From: a virus
Reading direction: 5' to 3' (one strand)
Virus record (IMG/VR): IMGVR_UViG_3300043331_000158
Coordinates: 1 to 42,927 of that record
DNA: 42,927 bases
The notes under the pieces were generated by a model. The model made no database searches. It saw nothing but the letters and a program-made list of their open reading frames with translations, and had not been told where the DNA came from. Shown piece by piece: positions 35,110 through 42,927 of the stretch (position 1 is the stretch's first letter; the number at the start of each line of letters is the position of its first letter). Both the position numbers and the translations under genes were made by a program.

Positions 35110-35696
35110 TGCCCTACTATACACCCGGCCTCGCGGCCCTCAATATCCGCCCGCCACAGTCTCTAGGACTGCAGAACGTCTTGGGGCTCATGCGCCTTCA
35201 GAATGGTGGCGGCCTCGGGGGACAGATGCAGCCGCCCAATGGCGGACTGGCGGACATCTCGCGGGTTCTCGGGGCTGGCAACGTGAATCAGCCGCCACCG
35301 CCTAGCACGCCACCTCCCGGCAACGGCGGGTCCGATCTGGACCGCGCCATCGGCGCTATATCCCGTATCGAGAGCGGCGGCAACTATTCCGCCTTGGGGC
35401 CGCAGACCAACAACGGCGCCCGTGCCTATGGGCGGTTTCAGGTGATGGACTTCAACGTGGGTCCCTGGACTGAGCGTTGGTTTGGCCGGCGCCTCACGCC
35501 CGAGGAATTCCGCAACAGCCCCGAGGCTCAAGACGCGGTCTTCCGCGGGCAATTTGGCATGTACATGAACCGCTATGGCCCGGCTGGCGCAGCCAGCATG
35601 TGGTTCACCGGGCGGCCCAACGCGCCCAATGCCCGCGATATCCTGGGCACCAGTGGTGCGGAGTACGTCAGGCGCTTTCTCGAAGGATACCGCTGA
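35109..35696 (+). CDS. Virion-associated lytic transglycosylase
   Basis: The 195-residue product has a Pro/Gly/Asn-rich N-terminal part (1-75). The SLT-type transglycosylase core is RIESGGNYSALGP (86-98, catalytic Glu88), then RAYGRFQVMDFNVGPWTERW (105-124), and FRGQFGMYMNRYGPAGAASM (145-164). It cleaves peptidoglycan at the start of infection so the ejected DNA can cross the cell wall. The catalytic region looks complete. It shares its start base with the previous stop and its stop base with the next start, inside the ejection block. Confidence 0.8.
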   Translation: MPYYTPGLAALNIRPPQSLGLQNVLGLMRLQNGGGLGGQMQPPNGGLADISRVLGAGNVNQPPPPSTPPPGNGGSDLDRAIGAISRIESGGNYSALGPQTNNGARAYGRFQVMDFNVGPWTERWFGRRLTPEEFRNSPEAQDAVFRGQFGMYMNRYGPAGAASMWFTGRPNAPNARDILGTSGAEYVRRFLEGYR

Positions 35697-37525
35697 TGCC
35701 CTACGGTCTAGCAGCCTATCAGCTCCGCCCGCAAACGTTCGATCCCGCCGGGATGCTTCAGGCCGCGACGAACATCCAGAGCGCGCGCACGCAGGATGAA
35801 TTGCGCCGGACCCAGCTTGCGGACGCACGCGAGCGGCAGGAAGCCCTTGCGGCGTTCCGCAACGCGGGCGGGATCAACAATCCCAGCGCCTTGCGCCTTC
35901 TGTCCGGTCACCCCGACCTCCTGAATACCACGCTCACGAGCCTAAACGCGCGCAACCAAATGTTCGCGATGGAGAACGCCCGCTCTGCCCAGCGCGTTAT
36001 GGCGCTTCCCGAGGGCAGTCAAGAGCGGGCGGCCCTCTATCGTCAGGAATTGGAGCGCGCCCGCAGCGAAGGCCGCATCGACGATGCCCGGTACCAGCAC
36101 CTCCTGGGGCAGCCGCCAACCAACCTGTTCCTGCAGGACTTGATATCGCAGGCGCAGCCGCTCAATGCGGGCATGAGCCAGCGTGAGATCCTGCGGCTGT
36201 TCGGCTTTGGCGATGCCGGAACCACGGAGCAGCCCCCGAATACTCAAGCGCCGCCGCCCAACACTCAGAACCCGCTGTTGCGACTGCTCCCGCCTGTAAC
36301 TGAGACGCCACCTCCGGACCTCGAAAGGCTCGGAAGGGTGGAAGACCTCACCGGACTCGGCCCGGATGCCGGCGCCAGTCTGTTGCGCAATCCGCGCGGC
36401 CTTACCAACATGGTGCCCAACATACAGGGTGTCCAGGACTATACGGGGAGCGGCAGGACCAACACGCCTCCGCCTGACCTGCTCGGCACCGGCAATCTGG
36501 AGATCCCACCCGTTCAACCGCCGCCGCCTCCCGACAATCGCCCGTGGTGGCAGCGCCTGTCAGCCGGCTGGCGCACCAACTTGGATGCGCGCATGGATGA
36601 ACTGCGCCGGGAGAATGCCGACCGCGTTGGCCCGGCCGGCAACCCCGGCGGTCTCTTGCTTCCGATCGATCCGCGAGCGATTGCCGAGCTTTCGCGCACG
36701 CAAACGCAGCCGCCCGATGCCAGCGCGCCGCCTCCTGACACTGGCAACCTTGTTCCCTCCGCCCTGGAGCAGTCGTTCATCGGAGACCAGACGGGGCAGA
36801 CGCCGCCTCCGCCTCCCGCGCCCCCGCCGACTGCCCAGCCGCCCAGCGGCCGGACGCCGCCCGGCTTCGCCGGTCTCCGGGGCGCCATCGCCAATCTGAG
36901 CCACGAGCAGCGCGTCGCCGCCATGCTCCACATGCTCAAAGGTGAATACGGCGAGGTGGCGAAGATCATCAATGGCGCGAGGACTGCGGAAGAGCGTGCG
37001 GAGGCTGAGGCGCGTGGCAAGGCGCGCGGCGAGGCGCAGGCCAACCTGCCGCAGGCTCTCAACTTCGGCGAGCAAATCATCCGCAACATTGATGAGGTCA
37101 TGAACGATCCATACCTCGGATACGTGACCGGCATGCAGACCGCGTTCAACCCGCTTTCATTGCTCCCAGAGAGGTGGCAGCCCACGACGCCGTGGGGCCG
37201 TGATACTATGGCGCGGCTGGAGCAGCTTCGCGGCCAGACGTTCCTGCAGGCATTCCAGATGCTCAAGGGTGGTGGCAACATCACTGAGGCTGAGGGTCGC
37301 AAGGCGGAGCAGGCTATCGCGCGTCTCAATGACCTTGGCCAGACAGACGCGGGATATATGCAGGCATTGCAGGACGCCCGCCGCGAGATTTGGGAACTGA
37401 TGAACATCGCGCGCGTGCGCGCTGGGCAGCGGCGCGTCCCGTATCAGGCGCCCGGCCAAGCCGATGCCGAAGGGTGGATGAACATGGGCGGTGGCGTTCG
37501 CATCCGAGAGCTTGGCGGTAGCTGA
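35696..37525 (+). CDS. Large ejection (internal virion) protein A
   Basis: The ATG at 35696 overlaps the transglycosylase stop. The 609-residue product is Gln/Arg/Ala-rich and helical at the N-terminus (FDPAGMLQAATNIQSARTQD). The middle, about 180-410, is low-complexity and Pro-rich (PPPNTQ, PPDLERLGRV, PPPPDNRPWW). A helical domain follows at about 420-600 (RVAAMLHMLKGEYGEVAKII, then FLQAFQMLKGGGNITEAEGR). By composition, size and position it is one of the ejection proteins that leave the virion with the DNA. No exact family is recognised. Confidence 0.65.
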   Translation: MPYGLAAYQLRPQTFDPAGMLQAATNIQSARTQDELRRTQLADARERQEALAAFRNAGGINNPSALRLLSGHPDLLNTTLTSLNARNQMFAMENARSAQRVMALPEGSQERAALYRQELERARSEGRIDDARYQHLLGQPPTNLFLQDLISQAQPLNAGMSQREILRLFGFGDAGTTEQPPNTQAPPPNTQNPLLRLLPPVTETPPPDLERLGRVEDLTGLGPDAGASLLRNPRGLTNMVPNIQGVQDYTGSGRTNTPPPDLLGTGNLEIPPVQPPPPPDNRPWWQRLSAGWRTNLDARMDELRRENADRVGPAGNPGGLLLPIDPRAIAELSRTQTQPPDASAPPPDTGNLVPSALEQSFIGDQTGQTPPPPPAPPPTAQPPSGRTPPGFAGLRGAIANLSHEQRVAAMLHMLKGEYGEVAKIINGARTAEERAEAEARGKARGEAQANLPQALNFGEQIIRNIDEVMNDPYLGYVTGMQTAFNPLSLLPERWQPTTPWGRDTMARLEQLRGQTFLQAFQMLKGGGNITEAEGRKAEQAIARLNDLGQTDAGYMQALQDARREIWELMNIARVRAGQRRVPYQAPGQADAEGWMNMGGGVRIRELGGS

Positions 37526-39963
37526 TGGCACGCTTTGAAGTCGAGAGAGACGGCCGGCGCTTCGAGGTTGATGCGCCGGACCGGGAAACGGCGCTCCGTG
37601 CGGTTGGCATCAACCGCCGGGCGCCGGAGTCCTTCGGTGAGTATGCTGGCGGTCTCGCAAGGCAGGCGGCTCAGGGCCTTACCTTCGGCTTTGCCGATGA
37701 GGCGGAAGCCTTGGCCAGGTCTGTCGGTGGCAGCGACTACGGGGAGACCTTAGAGCAGATCAGGCGCGAGAACGAGCGGTTTTCCGAGCGGCATCCCCTC
37801 GTCTCGACTGCGGCGAACATTGTCGGTGGCGTGCCTACGTTGGCTTTCGGTCCAGGCGCGGCGGCGGCGCGATGGGCTCAGGCTGCCCGCACGCTGCCAA
37901 CCGGGGAACGCGTTGCCGGCACGATCGGTCAACAGATACGTCGGTCTACTGCGCTTGGGAGCGGCGTTGGCGCTGCCTACGGCCTCGGTAGCGGGGAAGG
38001 CGGACCGGGGGAGCAGGGTAACTTCGCAGACCGCATTCCGACCGCCCTTACCGGCGCTGCCTTCGGTGGCGCACTCGGGGCGGCTACGCCGCCCGTCGCC
38101 AACGCCATATCGGCCGGCATCCGCAACCTGCGGTCAGCTCCCGCGAGCGGCGATCCGCACTACCGCGTCGCCGCCGGCATGGGTGACGAAACTCTGGACG
38201 ACCTCGCAAACGCCGCCGCCTTCGGCACAACGAACGAGAGGGTCAACCGCCGCACACTCGATATTCTAGGTCGGGAAATGGTGCGAGCGAACGGCGACCG
38301 CGTTACCGCTGCGCAAGAGACCATCCGCCGGATACAGGCAGAGCATGGCGTAAGCCGAGCGACGGCGGAAAGCAACCTGCGCCAGCTTCTGCGCGTGCAT
38401 CGTGACAGCGATCTCATGCTCGGCGAATATCCCGCCGTCTCCGGTTCCGACCGTGCGACGCGCAACATGCAGGCGGCCAACGTCACCGATGATATGGCCG
38501 GCGCCTCGCGTGAGGTCGGGACGCAAGACCTTATCGATTACGTCGCCAACTCCGGCACGATGGCGTCGGCGCAGAACGTTCGCAACGCGATAGGGAACCG
38601 GGCGGAAACGCTTGGCGATCGCACGCGGGAAATCGTCGGGCGCCTGTCGCCGGGCCAGAGGACGATTGAGGATGTCGAGGATATGCTGGCCAATGTCCGG
38701 CGTTCCGGTCAAGCCGATTATGATGCCGTCTACAGGGCGCCCAATGGGCTTGGGCCTGATGGACAACCGGTCATCAACCAGGGCCGGCTCTTCTCTGGCC
38801 TGAATGCGGCGGTACAGCGTGCACTCGGTCGCATGCGGAATATGGGCGGCGACCAGCTCGACGCGATGCGTCAGGCGTTGGATCGGTTCTATATCGCTCC
38901 GCATCAGGGCGTGGCCGGTCGCGTAGCGGCGGAACAGAACGTCTTGGCGCCGCGCTTGGGCGTGCCGTTGCTGGAGGAGCAGCTAAGGCAAGCACGCCGG
39001 GCTTTCTCGGAGGCGAGCATCAACCGCGCGCCTCGCGCGACGCTGGACGAAATGCGGCGTGACATCCTCGATCTTTCCGAGCGCCTTACGCTTGCGCGCC
39101 GCGAGGCAACGGTTCCCAACGAGCGGGCACTCACTACGTCGCTCGAGGCGGCTCAGAACGCAAGGTCGGCCATCCGAGGCCAGATCGAAGCGGTGCGCCG
39201 CGCTGGCCGCACAGATATTGCCGGCATCCTGCAGCCGCTCTATGACGACATCACCCGCGTCATGGAGCGGGCAAGCCCGCTGTGGGCCCGCGCCAATCAC
39301 CGCTGGGCAGAGATGCGTCTGGAGGAAGCGGCGACGGAGCTGGGCGACGCATTCTCGAAACGGGCCGGCCCGCGCTACCGCGAGCAACTGCGCCAGTTCC
39401 GGCGACTTGCTCCCGAAGCGCAGGACATTGTTCGGGTGCATTTCGTGCAGCAGATGCTTGACCAGATAGAAAACGCCGTGCGCCTTGGTTCCCAGCAAAA
39501 CCTCGGGCGGCTGTTCTCCACCGGTCACACGCGAGACGCCATCCGTACCATCCTCGGGGACGATGCGGCCGTCGAGGTCGCGCGCATGATCCGGGATGCG
39601 AATGTCATGGCGCGCTCGCAGGGCATGCTCAGGGGATCGCAGACACATCGCCGTGGACAGGTCCAGCAAGAGCAGGACGCCGACATCAATACCGTCGTTG
39701 CGGCAACGAACTTCGATTGGGGCAACTGGCGTCAGGCGGCATTCCAGAGGCTACGGGAAGTATGGAGGGAGCGCCGCAACCGTGCGATGGGCCGCACCCT
39801 CGCGACGCCTATGCGCGACATGCCGGCTGTTTCCGAGCAGATAGAGCTTATGCGCCGGGCGGCGGAGCGTGTTCGTCAGGCGAACGCGCCTCGATTGCCT
39901 CCGGCTTCTCTGCGGGGGGCTCTTCCCTTTGTTGGTCCTTTGGCTCCAACGGGGAATAGGTGA
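37525..39963 (+). CDS. Large ejection (internal virion) protein B
   Basis: The 812-residue product starts ARFEVERDGRRFEVDAPDRE and has the segment GGLARQAAQGLTFGFADEAE that I associate with phage internal virion proteins. Gly/Ala-rich possible membrane-active stretches lie at about 90-200 (TALGSGVGAAYGLGSGEGGP), and long helical regions follow (270-780, with many Arg/Glu/Gln). It should be one of three proteins ejected into the cell envelope. The ATG overlaps the previous stop. Its last 116 bases overlap a leftward membrane gene. Confidence 0.65.
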   Translation: MARFEVERDGRRFEVDAPDRETALRAVGINRRAPESFGEYAGGLARQAAQGLTFGFADEAEALARSVGGSDYGETLEQIRRENERFSERHPLVSTAANIVGGVPTLAFGPGAAAARWAQAARTLPTGERVAGTIGQQIRRSTALGSGVGAAYGLGSGEGGPGEQGNFADRIPTALTGAAFGGALGAATPPVANAISAGIRNLRSAPASGDPHYRVAAGMGDETLDDLANAAAFGTTNERVNRRTLDILGREMVRANGDRVTAAQETIRRIQAEHGVSRATAESNLRQLLRVHRDSDLMLGEYPAVSGSDRATRNMQAANVTDDMAGASREVGTQDLIDYVANSGTMASAQNVRNAIGNRAETLGDRTREIVGRLSPGQRTIEDVEDMLANVRRSGQADYDAVYRAPNGLGPDGQPVINQGRLFSGLNAAVQRALGRMRNMGGDQLDAMRQALDRFYIAPHQGVAGRVAAEQNVLAPRLGVPLLEEQLRQARRAFSEASINRAPRATLDEMRRDILDLSERLTLARREATVPNERALTTSLEAAQNARSAIRGQIEAVRRAGRTDIAGILQPLYDDITRVMERASPLWARANHRWAEMRLEEAATELGDAFSKRAGPRYREQLRQFRRLAPEAQDIVRVHFVQQMLDQIENAVRLGSQQNLGRLFSTGHTRDAIRTILGDDAAVEVARMIRDANVMARSQGMLRGSQTHRRGQVQQEQDADINTVVAATNFDWGNWRQAAFQRLREVWRERRNRAMGRTLATPMRDMPAVSEQIELMRRAAERVRQANAPRLPPASLRGALPFVGPLAPTGNR

Positions 39964-40198
39964 TCCAGCCCATCTTGGCGCGTATCCAGGCGACGGCGCC
40001 AAGCAACAATTGCCATCCGGCACCGTAGGTGATTGTCCACGCAAGCATCACGCCGCCGACAATGGCGCAGGTCCAGTTGCCCTCCGTGATGCCGAAGAAG
40101 ATGCCGACGACGATTGCCAGCACACTTAGACCAGTGGCGTAAGAGACGCCAAAGCGTTCCGCCTTCCACCATTCCCGCCAGTTGAAACGCACCCTCAT
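39848..40198 (-). CDS. Leftward two-span membrane protein, holin-like
   Basis: The 116-residue product begins RVRFNWREWWKAERFG. Two hydrophobic stretches follow (SVLAIVVGIFFGI at about 25-37 and CAIVGGVMLAWTITYGAGWQLL at about 44-66), and an acidic, Pro/Lys-rich tail follows from residue 82. Such small two-span proteins fit a holin or antiholin, which controls the timing of lysis at the inner membrane. It is transcribed against the late genes, overlaps the end of ejection protein B by 116 bases, and its start is 15 bases from the rightward start at 40214. No endolysin is visible nearby. Confidence 0.5.
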   Translation of the reverse strand: MRVRFNWREWWKAERFGVSYATGLSVLAIVVGIFFGITEGNWTCAIVGGVMLAWTITYGAGWQLLLGAVAWIRAKMGWITYSPLEPKDQQREEPPAEKPEAIEARSPDEHAPPPGA

Positions 40199-40213
40199 AG
40201 GCGCACATCTAGC

Positions 40214-42244
40214 ATGGCAACCACACCGGAAGAAATAGAGCGCAACGCTCGGCTTGTGGGCAGCGAGCTGGCCCGCTATCTCCAGCGTGCGACTGCGGGG
40301 GATACCGGCGCGACGCCTCCGGGCTCGCCGCCTCCCACTCCCAACGTCCCGCCTCCGGCCGATGTGGAGGCAATCGTCAGGAGCCCCGGCAATCGATTTG
40401 AGGCGCCGCTGGAGGCCCCGCCTCCGTCATTGGAGAACAGGGTACCTCCGCAGGGCTTTCCTTCGCCGCAGCCACCTCCGCCCATCACCTACAGGCTCGG
40501 GCCGCAGACGCCGGAGGAGGACGAAAGGGAGCGCATACGGGGCGCCGATGAGCTGGAAATGGGGTCGCAGCTCATGACCATGATGGGGCCGTGGGGGCCA
40601 CTCATGAACGGCATCGGTCGCGGTGTAGGTTGGCTCGGCAGCCGCGTTGGCTCCATGATGCAGGCTGCGCCCAGAACCGCAGCGGCAGGCATTGCCGGCG
40701 GCGCCACCATGTTGGGGACGGCCGAGACGCAGCAACCGGAGCCCCGAGAGCCGGGAAATATCGTCGATCTTCGCACGAGGCGACAGAGAAGCCGCGACGA
40801 GCTATCGAGCGCAGAAGCCAGGGTCACAGAATTGACCGGAAACCAGACGCTGATTGAGAGGGCGGCTGCCGGTAATGCCAGCATTGATGATGTCAAATCA
40901 ATTCAGAGGATGCTCGGGCGTCTAAACCTTTATCAGGGTTCCGATGATGGGGTTTGGGGTGGCAGAACACGGCAGGCGGCAGAGCGTTATCTTCAACGCA
41001 TACGCACAGACTTGCTCTCAGCAAATGAGAGGATCCCAGGGCTGAGAGAGACAGATACGCGATTGCAGGGGGAACTCAACAGTGCCGTGCTCGATTGGCG
41101 CCGGCAGCGTATCATGGGCAACGTGTCTGGATTAGAGCGCTTCATTCAACAGAACCCGCTTCTCATTGGCGCGATTGGCGGTCCTGTATCTGCCGGTCTT
41201 TGGCGCTGGCTTGCTGTACGCGCCGGCAATGCGACGCGTGCGGAAACCATCGGCAACGCCAACAGACTGCTTGACCCGATCAGAACGGGGAGCGCCGATG
41301 ACGCCGCGCGTGCTGCCGCGCTCAATCGCTTCTATCGAGGCGGCGGCGCACGCAACGATCCGTTTCCACTCAATCGGGACGCCCCATTGGGCTTCAGCGC
41401 GGCAGAGAACCAAGCATCCGCCTCGTCACTCTATCCGCCGGGGCGGATGTTCCAAAGTCGAGATGTATTCCGCATGGGCGGTTTCGGCGTAGTGGCCGGT
41501 CTCGGTGAGGAACGCATTGCCGCGGCGCAGCGGTCGCTTGATGAGGCGCGCCGTATCGCGCGCGATGACCCGAGCGAAACGAATATCCAGAATGAGCGCG
41601 CCGCCGAACAGCAACTCTCGCTCATAACTGCAGGCGCTCGCATCGCACAGGGCGCGCTGGCAACCTATCCCATTACGCCGGCATCGGCACGTTTGCGATA
41701 CCGCAATACGGCCGCCGACACGCATATTGCGGAGCAGGAGGCGGCGCGTCTGAACCAGTTGCTTGGCCCACGCACGCAAGAACGCGAGATGCAACGCCGG
41801 GTAGAGCTTGAACGCCAATCCGCCCAGCAGAGATTGCAAGACCAGCAGCGGTTGCAGGAGCAGGAGCGGCAGGCAGCGCAGCGGCGTCTGGAGCAGGAGC
41901 AGCGAGAGCGTCAGCGGCTCGAAGAGCAGCATCGGCTACAGGAGGCGCAGCGTCAGGCCGAAGAGCAGCGGCGGCGGCTGCAGGAGCAACAGGAATTCGG
42001 ATACCGCCGACGCAATCCTAATCCCGAGGACCCGCGCGGGCATTGGGTTGCGCCGCGTGCGCCTGGCACTCAACCTGAAATCGGAGAGAGGTGGGTCTCG
42101 GAGGCCGGCAACAACATCAGGACATGGGATGGCAGGCGTTGGGTTGACGAACGGGGCATGCCAGCGAGCCCGCCACCATCGCAGCCCAGCCGCAGATGGC
42201 GGCGCGTGTCATTTCTTGAACCGTCGGACCGTAACGTCGGCTAG
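40214..42244 (+). CDS. Ejection protein C with a peptidoglycan-binding-like motif
   Basis: The 676-residue product has a Pro/Thr-rich N-terminal part (to about 110). A Gly/Met-rich hydrophobic stretch may contact membranes (MMGPWGPLMNGIGRGVGWLG, then RTAAAGIAGGATMLGTAETQ). A motif like a peptidoglycan-binding repeat follows (IQRMLGRLNLYQGSDDGVWG, about 228-250), then helical sequence. A striking Gln/Arg/Glu-rich coiled coil lies at about 505-595 (RLQEQERQAAQRRLEQEQ). The end is aromatic (WDGRRWVDERG). It is probably the third protein of the ejectosome. The ATG follows only a weak ribosome binding site. Confidence 0.65.
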   Translation: MATTPEEIERNARLVGSELARYLQRATAGDTGATPPGSPPPTPNVPPPADVEAIVRSPGNRFEAPLEAPPPSLENRVPPQGFPSPQPPPPITYRLGPQTPEEDERERIRGADELEMGSQLMTMMGPWGPLMNGIGRGVGWLGSRVGSMMQAAPRTAAAGIAGGATMLGTAETQQPEPREPGNIVDLRTRRQRSRDELSSAEARVTELTGNQTLIERAAAGNASIDDVKSIQRMLGRLNLYQGSDDGVWGGRTRQAAERYLQRIRTDLLSANERIPGLRETDTRLQGELNSAVLDWRRQRIMGNVSGLERFIQQNPLLIGAIGGPVSAGLWRWLAVRAGNATRAETIGNANRLLDPIRTGSADDAARAAALNRFYRGGGARNDPFPLNRDAPLGFSAAENQASASSLYPPGRMFQSRDVFRMGGFGVVAGLGEERIAAAQRSLDEARRIARDDPSETNIQNERAAEQQLSLITAGARIAQGALATYPITPASARLRYRNTAADTHIAEQEAARLNQLLGPRTQEREMQRRVELERQSAQQRLQDQQRLQEQERQAAQRRLEQEQRERQRLEEQHRLQEAQRQAEEQRRRLQEQQEFGYRRRNPNPEDPRGHWVAPRAPGTQPEIGERWVSEAGNNIRTWDGRRWVDERGMPASPPPSQPSRRWRRVSFLEPSDRNVG

Positions 42245-42436
42245 GCGGGATGCGGCGAGCACCACAATAGGGCCGACTACCAGAATGACGGCAGCCGCGA
42301 AGAACATCGAGGTTGCCGTCGCCTGATCGACGGTTCCCGAGGCGCCGCCTATCAATGAGGCTGAGCATAGGGTGATCATGGCGCCTATGAGCACGTTGCA
42401 CAGCGTCGCTTCAATTTTGGCAATCATCTGACCCAT
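42209..42436 (-). CDS. Second leftward small membrane protein, 75 aa
   Basis: The ATG at 42436 follows AAGG on the minus strand; a TTG at 42442 is also possible. The 75-residue product has two hydrophobic helices: VLIGAMITLCSASLIGG, then ATSMFFAAAVILVVGPIVVL. It ends with a basic tail (ASRLADVTVRRFKK). Like the gene at 39848-40198 it is a two-span protein, so the pair could be a holin and antiholin, or exclusion proteins. It overlaps the end of ejection protein C by 36 bases and stands before the tail-fibre start. Confidence 0.5.
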   Translation of the reverse strand: MGQMIAKIEATLCNVLIGAMITLCSASLIGGASGTVDQATATSMFFAAAVILVVGPIVVLAASRLADVTVRRFKK

Positions 42437-42497
42437 CCGCAACCTTACCCACCAAATCTAAGCGCGCCATCGCGCGTCTGCAAGAGGAACATGAGCC

Positions 42498-42927
42498 TTG
42501 GCGATCTTGCTGCCCCTGCCCAAATTCCAGTTCGTCAACTCTGCCGGCCAGCCCTACGCTGGCGGAAGCCTGACGTTCTACCTCACCGGCACCACGACGC
42601 CGCAGGACACGTTTACAACGGCTGCCTTGAGCGTTGCCAACTTCAACCCAGTGACCCTAAATTCCGCCGGCTGGCCAGCGACCGATATCTTCCTGTCCCC
42701 CGGCGTCAAGTACAAAGTCGTTCTGAAGGACAGTGCGGGCAATGAGATTTGGACTGTTGACCCGGTCTCGACAACCGACCTCGCCAGTGTACCGCTGTGG
42801 AGCAGCGTTGCCGGCAACCCGAATGGCAATACGGCCGGCACCGCGGCGTCGTCAGGCGTGCTCCCAAGCATGGTATGGGATCGCACCAATAACGTCATGT
42901 ATGTATGCGTCACAACGGGCTCGTCAT
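42498..42927 (+). CDS. Tail-fibre or tail-spike protein, N-terminal part (runs off the window)
   Basis: I use the TTG at 42498, eight bases after GAGGAA. The frame is open to the window end (143 codons). The ATG at 42491 belongs to a different frame that reads as filler. The text starts with AILLPLPKFQFVNSAGQPYA and continues with GGSLTFYLTGTTTPQDTFTT and NPVTLNSAGWPATDIFLSPG. This is the familiar N-terminal adaptor domain of phage tail fibres and spikes, which attaches the receptor-binding protein to the tail. The receptor-binding part lies beyond the window. Confidence 0.8.
   Translation, partial: MAILLPLPKFQFVNSAGQPYAGGSLTFYLTGTTTPQDTFTTAALSVANFNPVTLNSAGWPATDIFLSPGVKYKVVLKDSAGNEIWTVDPVSTTDLASVPLWSSVAGNPNGNTAGTAASSGVLPSMVWDRTNNVMYVCVTTGSS

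Overview
The window is most of the genome of a temperate, short-tailed (podovirus-type) phage or prophage. The host is very probably an alphaproteobacterium, likely of the Rhizobiales. The GcrA-family regulator is an alphaproteobacterial protein, the outer-membrane barrel resembles the Omp25/Omp31 family of rhizobia and brucellae, and the DNA is GC-rich with many 1-4 base stop/start overlaps. Virion type follows from gene order: terminase, portal, GroES-like protein, scaffold, capsid, P22 gp4-like and gp10-like proteins, ejection proteins, then a tail-fibre start. No long tape-measure gene is present. No integrase or endolysin is visible.

Layout. (1) 1-2134, leftward: small genes, a membrane peptide, a glycosyltransferase and a DUF6197-like protein, all read from a promoter at about 2166-2194. 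(2) 2160-3300: the lysogeny switch, with a leftward S24-type repressor, a rightward Cro-like protein, and matching operators and promoters on both sides of the repressor, as in the lambda OL/OR arrangement. (3) 3561-7231, rightward: GcrA-like regulator, C5 cytosine methyltransferase with a second long reading frame inside it, a membrane-anchored winged-helix protein and small genes. (4) 7360-12516: a replication initiator carrying 12-bp iterons in its own gene, a DnaB/RecA-fold helicase, a chain of tiny coupled genes, and a damaged adenine/N4-type methyltransferase overlapped by an HNH endonuclease in another frame. (5) 12575-14826: an outer-membrane barrel, a tiny lipoprotein, small genes and a NusG-like factor. 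(6) 14827-15224: no convincing gene; possibly the late control region. (7) 15225-42927: packaging, head, tail and ejection genes, interrupted by four short leftward genes and a leftward tRNA-like sequence.

How it works together. The repressor probably controls divergent early transcription through the twin operator clusters. GcrA and the cytosine methyltransferase tie the phage to the host's methylation-dependent gene control. The initiator and helicase replicate the DNA. The NusG-like protein, placed directly before the late block, is a good candidate for switching on a roughly 28-kb late transcription unit. The glycosyltransferase, barrel protein and lipoprotein could alter the lysogen's surface. 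The most unusual points are the two same-strand overlapping-frame gene pairs, the iterons inside the initiator gene, a nuclease-only terminase relative beside a complete terminase, and a LamG-like domain inserted in the gp10-like tail protein. All assignments are from reading sequence; no database search was run.
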